From NCBI GenBank assembly GCA_030248295.1, contig JASANH010000138.1:62001-126000 (forward strand): 64,000 nucleotides of DNA, written 5' to 3'. A program made the position numbers and the translations under genes. Below are positions 1 through 10,829 of the stretch, one piece after another (the first letter of the stretch is position 1; each line of letters starts with the position of its first letter). A model generated the notes under the pieces. It had not been told where the DNA came from, did not search any database, and saw only the letters and a program-made list of their open reading frames with translations. The DNA is from Mesodorylaimus sp. YZB2_4. Taxonomy: Eukaryota; Nematoda; Enoplea; Dorylaimida; Dorylaimidae.

Positions 1-999
1 AAGTAATCATTAGGTAATGCCTTCAACTTTCCTTTTTCGAATTCCCGAATTTGGTCTGACCAAACTTGCGACACACCATAGATGGCACTGCCGTCAATCC
101 AGCTTGTCACGAAATTGATCTGTAAGTGCAGAAGACTATGTTCCTGAGGCATTATAGGATATCAGTTAAAAAAACTATCTCTTACTGGTTGCCTCGGCCG
201 ATTGACAAAATGCCCAGTGCTATGATCATACGCTGATCGGAAAAATAAGGCATCGCGTGTCGAAATGTTATCACATTGTTGGGAGTCTTCGGGCGAGTGA
301 CAATGACCGAAATGGCCTACTTTTAGAACAGATCGTTCTGGTGGACAGGCGATTTCGCCGGAGGAAACCGTCGACACTATTTCAGCTGCCACGAACTGAC
401 CTAAAAAACGACACAGGGTTTCGCTGTGTCAAGAAATGCCTAGATCAGAATAAACGTTATGTACCAAAAAAGGCGAATAGGGCGGTCAGGTTGGTCCCCG
501 TTGGCATTCCATCTGGACCACGTAGTATTTGGTCACTCACCAAACCAGGAAGGGGACGATGGTGACTGGGCATTTCGCACACGCCGTCCGCGTAGCCCAC
601 ACCGGCGTGGTGGATGAGGGTTGCTGAAAGGAAAAGAAAGATTGAATCAGTAGCCACGCAGGATAGTGTGGGACCGAAATTCAGGGTCCCTCCAATCTTC
701 CTGTCAATATCCTCTCCCTGCAGATTGAACTCCATCAAAGCTGCAGAGAGCCTATAGTTTGTACACAAGGCACTATGGCAGGCCACAAGTCAGCCAGCAG
801 GTCATGTACAATCACATTCCCCCCCCCCCCCACTTCTATCCTTACATTCAGCAGCTCCATACGAAGGATGATGTCTGTTGTTGTACCACCCATCGTACCG
901 TTGAAATTCGAACTTCTCTTCCTCCGTCATTATCGATTGATCGATCAGGGTACACACGCAAATAAGCATTATCAAATCCCTCATCTTCATTACAGCCAT
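1..999 (-). CDS. DUOX: Dual oxidase, N-terminal part (truncated by window edge)
   Basis: Four exons on the minus strand: 999-846, 623-465, 400-186 and 119-1. Each junction has GT-AG ends and the phases agree. The first exon encodes a hydrophobic leader (MKMRDLIMLICVC) followed by QRYDGWYNN, the typical start of the extracellular peroxidase-like domain of dual oxidases. Later exons give GYADGV, LTALFAFFGQ, RSAYDHSTGH and then WIDGSAIYG with WSDQIREFEKGKL, all at the expected DUOX spacing. In the family this ectodomain precedes EF hands and an NADPH-oxidase core that makes H2O2; those parts lie beyond the window. Start at 999 is a true ATG before the leader. A plain haem peroxidase is the alternative, but the N-terminal YDGWYNN block favours DUOX. 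About 180 codons are visible. Confidence 0.87.
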
Positions 1000-3900
1000 T
1001 GCCTCGAATAGTTATCTCGCATCAGACGATCAACGTGGGCGCGAATAGGAGCACCGCACGGACGTAGACAAAGCTACTGAAAAAAATGATGACGAAAAGA
1101 CTGGTAGCTCATTGAGAATAAATACCAGATCCCACGGGCCTGTAGTTCTGAAGGAGAGAGGGCCGACACCAATTGCACCTAACCACTAGTACTGATGTCG
1201 AGCCTTTTAGACGAAATTCGAGTCCGTTCAAGTTAGAAGAACATAGGCTAACTTGGCCTCTAGCATTCAGTATTTATTTATTTTCTCCAGCACCCATTTT
1301 CACTTTTTCACTATGTCCACGAGAAGCCGAAAACACGAGCCAAAATGAAACATTCCAAGTGGCTATTGAAAAAATTTATCTAACCTCCACATACACATTC
1401 AATGTGCCTTTCTTGCAGTCTTACCGCCTGAAACGAGGACACCTGTTTACACGGAATCAAGTTTTTGCATTTCTCAACCATTGCACACGAACAATTTCGG
1501 CTCTGTTCTTCAGGTATCAGTGCCTTGTGCGCAAGGGGGTGGTCTAGTTCTCTGAACCAGATCACTTCGTCTTCGTCCTCTTTCTGGCAATTTCAGAATT
1601 CATTGCTCATTCTTTCAAGAAGTCTTGGTTTCACGGATATGTGGGTGGGAAAACATGAGTACAAATGTTAGCAAGCCACATTCACCGAACGCACTAATCG
1701 CTTTGGAAAATCTCGTCCCCAGATAGCAAAACATCCTACTTCTTAAAAACTTGTTGCGCAGCCTGTGTGTCAAGCTAGCGCCCATTTTAATAAAGGTCCC
1801 GTCATACGCAGGTCAAGTTACGATAACTTCAGGATTAGCAGCTTAGCAATTTTTATTGCTGTACTGTGTACGTGAGATTTTATTTGCTATCTAACTCCCA
1901 CACTGTACTTACTGCTTCAAGATCACTCGACACTCGTACTCGCACGACTGTGGAATTAAAAAGTGATATTTTAGGCTATGAGAAAGGGCATCAAGCATGA
2001 AAACCTGTTTGCTTTATCTGAGTGAGTTAGTTATTTGTTGTAGCTCGAAAAATTCTTCGCATTGTGTAGAGCTAATAAACTAGAATGCCTAGCTTTGGGT
2101 GCAATTCTTGAAGCGTTGCACCCTTCCGGTGCATCATTTTGGGAAGGTGTGTGTATTCCTAAATTTCTGAATACAGACCAAACAAGCATGTCGCTTTTGT
2201 TTGAAATTGCTTTTGGCCCGACAGAGGATCGAGCAGAAGTCGAAGGGATTGCATAACCCATATTTGTGGACCGTTTAGCTGTGTTGTACAGTGCCTATTG
2301 TGAGTGTTGCCCCGTACCTCGAAAGCGGGCACGATTACGGAAGGGGTTCGAATCCTTGCGATCCCAAAACTTCATCACAAAAACTCTGCGAACGAATGCA
2401 GAAGATGAAACTGAGGGGTCGAGGTGGAATAGTCTCTACACAAACGGGTTCCAGACAAGATGCGTCTATGACGCTCATGCGGTTCTTTTTCGTTAAAATT
2501 TTTTGGGCTTACTCGTTTTACCTTTCTATAGCTGGCCAGCAAGCAGTCAAATCTTATAAGAAAGGTTGTGCGGGACAGCACACACAGAAACGTCCGTCTG
2601 TGCGGCTCCTATAGGAGCTCCTCCGCACGAGGACATCCCGGACAAGACACTGGCTTCCTAGGACGGTTGCGGGGCTCGGCTGACGATCAGAAAACTGTCG
2701 GTGTTCGACAGCCTACTCTGCTACTGTCTGCTCGTTTGGAGCACCTAATCTGTACCAGATGAGTCAATCACGGCCTGGCGTGCAAGGTTTATGGTTTATG
2801 GTATCGCAAACCGTCCTTCATCACTGTGGATTGAACCTTGGTCGGACCCAGCCACAAGCAATACGAGCAGTGCGAATGCCGAACCGCTGCACCACCATGG
2901 CCGCTCGCTCATACGGTACATACTTGCAAATCCGCCCGCAATGACGAGACACACCATCCCTCGTATCAGCACGTCGAAGCCGCGGCTAGTGGACCGTACA
3001 AGATTCCACATCCTTCCCTGAGCAGGATCGACGATAAGTCAATTTCACTCCTCGAATCCTGATTGTTCCAACTACACGATGAGATTGGAGGCTGGAGCGT
3101 AGCGCGTGATGGCGACCCAGCGGGCGAATGCTCGATGGCAGGGATCTTACCGATTTTACTGTTTCCTTGCGTTTGATCAGCGTAGCTCCTGACTCCTGAC
3201 CGGACTTCACATTCCTGACTGCTACGACAGCATGGCTTATACTTGGCCAACTGGGCCATTCTGCCTGTTGAGGAAACGTCAGTAATGGTTGCCCTAATTT
3301 TGTCATTCATTCTTTAAAATTTGAATTATGGGACATTTGAAGTAAATTGACCTTAACAGTGCTGTATAACGGCGGTGAAAAGCGATCCTTGGAATGTCAC
3401 TCTCTGGTACCAGCGTCATTTTCACAAAATTGCGTGCCGTCACAGGTTTAAAAATGTTGTTTTTTTATGCACACACGTTCGTCAAAAGTAGATTTTTCGT
3501 GGGATCTTAGGGTTCCTGATAACTGAAGTCGATTGACAGATCGTTTGGCATCCTTGCTCAGATCATTTTGCCGCATATTCTAGTGAAATGTCATCAGAAT
3601 GGCAGTACGTCAGCACGATAACGTCGTCGATGTCTCGTACGTGACAGAAGTGCCAGTTTGAACGCATTTATGAACAAAGTCGGGTCCATCGTAAATCCTA
3701 TTTTCTGCTTTTTTAAACAGGTTATTGTGCCTATATCCGGCAAGGCACATTGCATTAGTGAACTGAACCAAAGTGAACGCACTGCCAGCAAGGACCACAC
3801 TGTGAGATAACAGCTTGAATAGCAGCGGGGTGCTTCCCGGTTTTTATTTTGTACAGAAAGTATCCACCTGCAGAGTTACAAAAATATTCACCGACTTGAT

Positions 3901-4390
3901 ATGGCAGCACTATTATATAAAGTACGGGCGCAACTACAGTATACAGCACATTCAAAGCGAGAATTCACGTTCAGTTGCGTGGCTACTTTTTGTCTCAATC
4001 CGTCAGCGACAGCAAAGGCACTTGTTATTTTAGGTAGGCAACCAGATTCTGGCTTACTTTAGCGATTCGCATCTTATTGTTAGCACATTTTTCTCGCTTA
4101 CGTTCGTTTGGGGGTCTAAATCTACAACAGAATCAGTGCCCATAAGACGACTTTCAATGCTCCTACTGACACCCAACCTGACAAAACCAGAACATAGTCG
4201 AAGTGTACCTGTCGTCTTATTTTCCAACTGGTCTTTTGTAGCAGAATGTAAAAGACAGTAGTTTAATTTTAGGCATGCACTGTCCATAAGGTTGACATCC
4301 GCACAGAGCGGGACCAGTTTTCGTCCAGTGGATCTAAATGTATGACGAAATAATGTTGTCGGAATTGTTTGCGCACAGTATTCTCATTGC
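1000..4390. other. Gene-poor stretch between DUOX and the Ly6 gene
   Basis: No convincing coding exon seen. ORFs here are short, lack splice-site support and show no recognisable family. A tRNA-like B-box word (GGTTCGAATCC) lies at about 2346, probably a SINE relic. The DUOX promoter should lie just above 1000 but no clear TATA box is visible. Confidence 0.5.
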
Positions 4391-4398
4391 CATCTGGG

Positions 4399-4407
4399 CA
4401 TATATAC
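4399..4407 (+). promoter_or_regulatory. TATA box of the Ly6 gene
   Basis: The word CATATATAC lies about 120 nt before the ATG of the Ly6 gene, leaving room for a 5' leader of roughly 90 nt. Position and sequence fit a Pol II TATA element. This is inference from sequence only. Confidence 0.5.
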
Positions 4408-4524
4408 AACGGGTGAGAGTAGGTGACACTTTGGGCACACTGCGTACTTTTACCTTTGCATAAGTACGTTGGAAAGTCGTGTAGCCTCCTCAGTACACTC
4501 GCCTCGAAGTATCATTGCTCAATT

Positions 4525-5557
4525 ATGAAACTATTGGGTTTGACCATTTTGATCTGCTCGTTGGCTTCATGTAAGTCGAGCAACGTTTTTGTTGGCTGTA
4601 TTTCCCTATGCGATTTGGCTTTACAGATACGGATGCGATCAAGTGTTTAGAATGTGCCAACAATGATGAGAACAACTGCAACAGTGGCGACTGCGCAGGT
4701 GACTGGTGCGTGGCCAGCTTCATCATCAAAAATCCATTCGCTAACGACCGCGAACAAAGGGTGGTCAAAGCATGCGCAAAAGCTCATCCAGCTGGTTATA
4801 ATAACGATTCTTGCGTCGAGAGTATCAATCCGAGTGGGCGTAAATTGGCTTGCGGGTGCCAAACAGATTACTGCAATGATGAAAAAGCCATTCAAAAGTT
4901 GCCAGTCCACAAGCACGATGACGGCGGGCCTGTCCTCGGTAAGCCGTGTCTCCTAACAGTTCAATCAGGTCAGGCATGATATGAGGTATGGCTTTAGTCA
5001 ATGCCACTGCACCACCACATTCGCATGAGACGAGTAGCGGCGGCGATGTGGTCAATCACACAAATGGTGAGCCTTGTTTGGCAATGCTGTCGTGCACTGC
5101 TTCGCACTTCCCTTTTCTAGTGCAAGCCACTGGAGCTCTGAAGTGCTATTGCGATGAGGACCAGTACTGCGCCAACGACGAATGTCGAGGTGCTGCATGC
5201 ACGACAGAAATCTTTGATGAAAGTACGATATCACGTTACGAGTATGAAAGCAGCCTTGCACTATTTTCATGTTCCCTCATTACAGCTGGCCTGAAAAGTG
5301 CGGGTGGTGGAGTTCGCATCGGTGCCAGGATCAGCAAAGGTTGCGCTGTGTCAATACCAGCCGACGTGAGAAATAATCAAATTAAAATGCCCACCACCGT
5401 CATTTTGCCCGACGGCACAAAGGCTAGCACCGATGTCACTATATTCTACTGCAGCGATCGTGACTACTGCAACAAGGCAGTGCGGGGCCAGTCTTTCCTG
5501 TCTTTGCTTGTCTTACTGCTTACTTCCGCTTTTCTATTCGCAGTCCACTCCGCTTGA
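4525..5557 (+). CDS. GPI-anchored protein with two Ly6/uPAR-type domains
   Basis: Five exons: 4525-4570, 4627-4938, 4998-5066, 5121-5222 and 5286-5557, giving about 266 residues. All introns are 54-63 nt, GT-AG and phase 1. The first exon is a signal peptide (MKLLGLTILICSLAS). Two cysteine-rich units follow: one from IKCLECAN to CGCQTDYCND, the other from LKCYCDEDQYC to FYCSDRDYCN. Both end in the C-x(2-3)-D-YCN signature of Ly6 folds. The last 20 residues are hydrophobic (SFLSLLVLLLTSAFLF), as for a GPI-anchor signal. The likely role is an extracellular membrane-anchored binding protein; the ligand cannot be told. The third and fourth exons have lengths divisible by three, so either could be skipped without a frameshift. 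A TATA box lies at 4399. Confidence 0.8.
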
Positions 5558-7173
5558 GTCATTGAATAGTCGCTTCTAGATAGTAAGCACTTTCTGTACG
5601 TACCTTTTTTGGCACCATTGTGATCAGTCCAATTGTGTTATCCTGTACGTTGCATTTTTGAGTTCTATGGCAAGAATACGAGTTTTGTGGCCAAAATTAC
5701 TTTTGCATGCTCCTCCTGCATCAGGTCGCCCACTCCAGCTCCAGCCGATTGAATGCTCGTGCTGGTCCGCCTCGACACACCATTTTAAAACACAGGCTGC
5801 TTGTGGCAAAGCTGTAATTGGCCCTTTCTGCTGTTCCAGCATAGGCCTCAAGTATCTGGTATACAGTATATTCGAATTTAATAAACTGATTCACAAAATC
5901 TGTACTGCATTAGCAGATGCATGCTACAGTATAGGTAGGAATTTTCACGCTTGCTGTGGTGTGCGACCATACTGTAGAGGGCGATGAGTAAGCTGCGTTC
6001 ATCAGTATGTACTGCTCGTATAGCCCTACACTGCCAGTTCAGAAGGATAGGATAGAGGTGGAGAGGGAAGAAGGCACGGCCCCACTAAGCCCAATTCCTC
6101 TTCCTGTCCCCCTACACTGGCAGTCTAGCTGCCTTTAAAGTACTCGTACACTACCCGCTAGCCCTGGAATACCCAATGGTGTAGGTGCAGAATTTGCACA
6201 GGCTATAAACCCGGCTTTCCTGGTGGCAGGCAAGTAGTTTTGCTGGCTGGAACAACTGGTTGTAACAGCTGTATATTACCGCATCCCGTTCCAGTGCCCT
6301 CAAATCGCACCAGTTGCTAAAAGGGCCAAAACTTACGCATTAGATATCGTGTCGAAAGCCTCATCCTCCCCAGCCATGTATTAGAAAAGTTGAACTGCCA
6401 GTTTTCGGAGGTAAGGCCAAGGCCAAGGCGACCCATCTGTCCGCCAAATGTCCTTGCTCGCGCTCTGTCAGTAATAATTTCCCAGTCTGATAAACTATGC
6501 GTTGCGCGTCGTCGTGATTTCCAGATTTGTGACTGCGTATTTGCAAGGTGACGAGGGTTTATGCGCGCAGCATTCCCACTCTGGTCTCGACTGAATAGTC
6601 GCAAAATGGGGGGTCTTTTCTAGGAAGTTTTTATTCCTATTTCTCCTCGTCCATTGACCTTTCAGCTGGCTGGATTTTGTTTGCGCACACTCGGTATCTA
6701 CCCACTCCTAGGTTACCTACATACATGTATGTATGTGGACGTGTGCAGGTACGCAATCGAGGCAACGCGTTCGATGCACCTGACTACGGGGGTAGGTGGG
6801 TCGGGAAACGAGGACGAAAACTGCCCATGCCCGTCCATAGCGCTGGGCGCAGGCGCGTATAGGTACTTATTGTTATGTCGGAAAATACCAGGCGGCTACG
6901 TTTCATTGGGGAATACCCCGCCTCGAAAACATTGCTCGTACTGGTTGCTCCAACCATCCCACCTATACGTGCTGCCAACCTACGAGTACTATGTACGGTA
7001 CTTGGTGCTCTAGTCACCTTTCAGCCGACTCACTAGTTTTCTCACATCCGCCAAGTGACGAGTTTGCTTTTCCTGCCATCCATCGGTGTCCATGCTTCTC
7101 CTTGCATCGCTGAAAACTAAAAAGGCCAGAGTGAATTCTATTAACTATTAATCTATAGTTTGGTTATTTTCAG
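5558..7173. other. Intergenic region before the LITAF gene
   Basis: No coding exon recognised. It holds two near-identical 13-mers (CTACACTGCCAGT and CTACACTGGCAGT, about 6027 and 6114). A splice acceptor at 7171-7173 (TTATTTTCAG) opens the LITAF exon, so a non-coding first exon of that gene probably lies in this stretch. Confidence 0.4.
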
Positions 7174-7195
7174 ATTGGATCTGTGTATTTCCATA

Positions 7196-7639
7196 ATGGA
7201 TGAAAAAGGGTCGCCTCCTCCGCCATACGGTGTTGATACCGGGGTCACTTATCCTCAACCACCTCCACAATATGGATTTCAAGCACCACCGCCAGCAACT
7301 GGTGCGCCACCATATCCAGCTGGATCATACCCAGCAACAACAACCACGCCAACAGTGGTCACCACATCCGCGCCGCACGTCACGTTCACGCCCTCCTTCG
7401 GTGAGCATGCCACGAACATGAAATGTCCATACTGTTCAGAACAAGTGGTCACTCGTACTGAATATGTGAACGGGGCATTGGCTTGGATCATTTGCGCATC
7501 ATTGGCATTCGCTGGTCTTTTCCTTTTGATTCCCTGGTTTTTCTGCTGCGTGCCGTTCTGTATCACGTCTTGCCAAGATGTCGAACACTATTGTCCAAGC
7601 TGCAAGCGTCTACTGGGCAGTTATCGACGTTTGCGTTAG
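7196..7639 (+). CDS. LITAF: LITAF-domain (SIMPLE-like) membrane protein
   Basis: A 147-residue protein in one coding exon. Residues 1-65 are rich in proline, tyrosine and alanine with PPPPYG- and PPPQYGF-type motifs, as in LITAF proteins that bind WW and ESCRT partners. The C-terminal half is a LITAF domain: a CPYC zinc knuckle, a hydrophobic membrane-inserting stretch (about residues 95-125, ending FFCCVPFC), and a closing H-YCPSC knuckle with a basic tail. Family members sit on the cytosolic face of late endosomes and lysosomes. The ATG follows a splice acceptor at 7173, so the leader is spliced. The overlapping signal AATAAAATAAAAG lies about 170 nt after the stop. Gene symbol reflects family, not proven orthology. 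Confidence 0.9.
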   Translation: MDEKGSPPPPYGVDTGVTYPQPPPQYGFQAPPPATGAPPYPAGSYPATTTTPTVVTTSAPHVTFTPSFGEHATNMKCPYCSEQVVTRTEYVNGALAWIICASLAFAGLFLLIPWFFCCVPFCITSCQDVEHYCPSCKRLLGSYRRLR

Positions 7640-9420
7640 AATAGACGTTGGGGTGCCGTTTAAACTGCAGATTGACTAATCGTATTATTGATTACACTTC
7701 AAGAATGGCCTTGATGATTTTGACCAGATGAAATATGATGTCATCATGTGTATACAGGACTTTAGACTTCCACTTTAAGTTACTAATGTAACTCGAATTT
7801 GCAAGCAGGAATAAAATAAAAGCGCATGGATTGGTGTCGATTACAGGCGGGCTGAGTTAGATAGAACTTGTATTAGATGACCAGAAATTAGTTGTGTAGG
7901 GAAGAGGACTCCAAGGAATATTTAGTGGAAGTAAACTAGCACGTTTGATTTCTGAGGGTTCAAAGTCTAAATATTCAGGAATTAAGCATGCCGCAATACT
8001 TTGACAACAGTCGAAGCTTCACATTCTCAACTCAAAAACTCTACATAGTCACATAAACAGTCAGACAACTCTGACTCACGTTCGTTCTCGGTGAACCCGA
8101 CTCTTTCACATTATTCATTCCCCACCTCCACATCCATGACAAAGTGCGCTGCGACGAACGATGACGACTACGAATGAGGTTGCTGTAGCAGCCTCAGCGG
8201 CCTTGAAATCTTTGAGATGATTAATCGAGCAAGTTGATTTTAAGTCTGGGTGAATAAGCTAATTCGTCGTGTCAATGCTTTGATGATGTCGTTATGCTTC
8301 TTCAGTGCTTCAAGTCGTCGTAATTGTTTCTGCTTCATAGTTTCAATTCAGAATCGAAATTCCCAGCAGGGCAGGATTTTTTGGGGAGTGTGGCTTCAGC
8401 ACTGCCTCATCGCCACCATTCTCGAGGATCGGATCTCTTTGCCCCTGGATCGGGACGGGATGGGGTCCTGTCCAGCCAGAAAAATCTGATCGTGAGTCGG
8501 CTGAGAAAACCAGGCTAATACAGGTCAATACATGTAGGTGGTCAAAATACGCACAAAATATGGTGAATGCTATCGCATTTATTTCCTGATACCCCAATGG
8601 CCATTACCGGTGGCAAGGAAGCTAAACAAGCGTCTCACACAAAAATACAAAAGTAAACTGCCCCGACTTCGTTGCATGCAATCCCGAAAAAAAGTCGGTA
8701 GTGATTTCTGCTGGATTTGTATTCCGAACGGACCATCCGAAGGTTAGGGAAGGTACTGTTCAGGCGGCATCAGGACCCCTAAATATATGAGAGCATGATG
8801 ACCTTTAGCGGATCATGTAGCGCATTTTCCAATCTTTCCTGCTTCCAACACTTTCATGTCAATACGTACGAGTAGTCTGGCAAACAAAAAAGTCATCGAT
8901 CAAAGTTACTGCTTGTTTGCGATCAGAAGCAGATGCTCATCGGAGGCCCGAGTTATCATCTGGTTTGCTGACACTACGTATGATACGTATTCACTTAAAA
9001 TTTTTGCCGTGTACCTGCTTCCGTTGCGGAGGGGTGAGGTCTACATGTGCCTTATCTCTCTTCAACTCTGCTCCAGACTCATAGGCTCAGCTTGCCTGCG
9101 CTTTGCCCAGCCCCGTTTACACTACGGCTAGCCCTTACATCGCACGCCAAACTTTGGTTTGTGAACGAGATCAACAGCTCTGCTTGTTTTCTGCGATACG
9201 CAGGAAAACGATGTAGATACTGTATCTGGCGGTCGACGGTCTGGAATGCTTTGCACTGAGCTCTACCAACTATGCTACCTGACGATAGGATGTGCAATGA
9301 ATAACTAGCATATCCTTTACCTGATCTGAACAGGAACCAACCCCTACGGTGGGCAGTAGTGTACACTACAGGATCATTCGCCAGTGTTTGCCTCATGAGT
9401 ATCTAAATGCTTTATTACAG
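7640..9420. other. Region between LITAF and the small membrane protein
   Basis: It contains the LITAF 3' end with its polyadenylation signal at about 7811. A minus-strand tRNA-like A-box word (TAGTTGGTAGAGC) lies near 9270. No other gene was recognised. The acceptor at 9419-9420 (TTTATTACAG) opens the next gene's visible exon. Confidence 0.4.
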
Positions 9421-9471
9421 TGCCTCGACGCGTTTGAGAGCAGCTGGTCGCCGAAGTGCGCCTCGCTGGGA

Positions 9472-9813
9472 ATGGCGCCGTATATGATAGCTAGTATGAC
9501 GGAGCAATCGAGCTTGGCACCCGAAGTTTGGTACCCTTTGATCATATTCGTGGTCGTCTCTTCCTGCGTGGCCTTCTCGCTCATCTTGACCGTGATACTG
9601 TGCTGCAGCGGCAACGCAAAGGAGAAACAAGAGAAAGTGGACGCAGACGCTGCTGGCTCGAAGAAGAAACCTCCATCAAAGTTGGACCCCAATGCGCCGA
9701 TGGGGAAGGAGACCATGGTATGTTGCTCCTATTGCATGCTTGGTTTGTTTGATCCAAAATGAAAATTATTGCAATTTCAGGTTATGGCTGACTCGCGCGT
9801 GTTCGACAAGTGA
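9472..9813 (+). CDS. Small single-pass membrane protein, unknown family
   Basis: Two exons (9472-9717 and 9781-9813) joined by a 63-nt GT-AG intron in phase 0, giving 92 residues from the ATG at 9472. A short N terminus is followed by one strong transmembrane helix (WYPLIIFVVVSSCVAFSLIL) with a cysteine pair behind it. A lysine-rich cytosolic tail (SKKKPPSKLDP) follows, ending ADSRVFDK. The reading frame stays open upstream to an acceptor at 9420, so a further upstream exon or a spliced leader is possible. The split of the last ten codons onto a tiny second exon argues for a real gene. I do not recognise the family. Confidence 0.6.
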
Positions 9814-10829
9814 GCGAGTCTGATGAGCATGCTTGGTTGGGGACTCGCTAGAAAGCGATTTCTGTGATCAAGGATCGGTTTTGTCTCTTGAATGCTTGTG
9901 CTTGTAGTCGTTTTTTGGAATGTGCCTCCAGTGTCGCTGGGAATTAAATCATGTCAAGGTATTTGAGTGCATTCAGCCAAGCAGTACACAAACCTATGGA
10001 TTCGGCAAATTTTTTTCCCTTGTCCTGCTGATCGTTGCTGCCGAACGTCGACATTTTGTCCATTTGCAGCGGGCTAGGAGCCTGTTGGTAGACCCTATCT
10101 TGGCATCGACGAGGGTCCATCCGAGATGCATGCGGGGCAAGAGTGCGTGTTAGCCGCTAGCCCGCGATGTCGGCGATTACCAGCGGGTTACCCCTACCTA
10201 GCTGATGCCCCTTGAGGAAACCCGGACCTGAGAGCCTCCTCACGCCTCTCCTTCATTTGTCGACATCGGATGGATTAAGGTGAGATTGCCCACCTTCAGG
10301 CGTGCAAGGCATACGAAGAACTTCACCACGTTCTCTGAGGGTCGGCATAAACCTAGTACGACCAGTTTCCACGTCTGCCAAGGAAACTGTGACCGACTCC
10401 TTGCACTGATCGTGATATACACCATCGACTGGAGTCGGCAACTTGCTTGACGTCGTTGCTGAACCAAAATCAGCGCAAGTAGGTACTGTTCAAGAAATAT
10501 AACAGGTACAAGGAAGATTTAGGGCAGGCGACCAATACATTACTTGCCAAGGCGACAATTTTAATGGCGATAGAGAGAGACTGTGTGTCTGAATTGAAGT
10601 CAGCCAAATACACATGCAGCTCTGAACCGCGTCAAAAGACCAAAAAAGTCGCTATATAAGACCATGAGAGCAAAGTGCGGACTAATTTAGCTCGACAAAT
10701 GCAATATTCAAGCTCGGCAACAGATCAAATACAAAAGATAAAATATCTTATATTTTGGTTTATGCGTAGAGCTCCCGATCCAAAGCCCACAATGAAGAAA
10801 GAGCACATCGAAATCTCACAATATCACGC
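9814..10829. other. Stretch between convergent genes
   Basis: This lies between the stop of the small membrane protein and the stop of the RGK gene on the other strand. A minus-strand ORF at 10441-10253 reads like protein in places but has no start, splice support or known motif. A TATATAA word lies at 10653. Nothing else is supported. Confidence 0.35.

Noticed and set aside
10253-10441. Minus-strand ORF with a protein-like stretch (DVETGRTRFMPTLRERGE)
   Set aside because: It has no ATG at the start, no convincing acceptor or donor, and no family match that I recognise.
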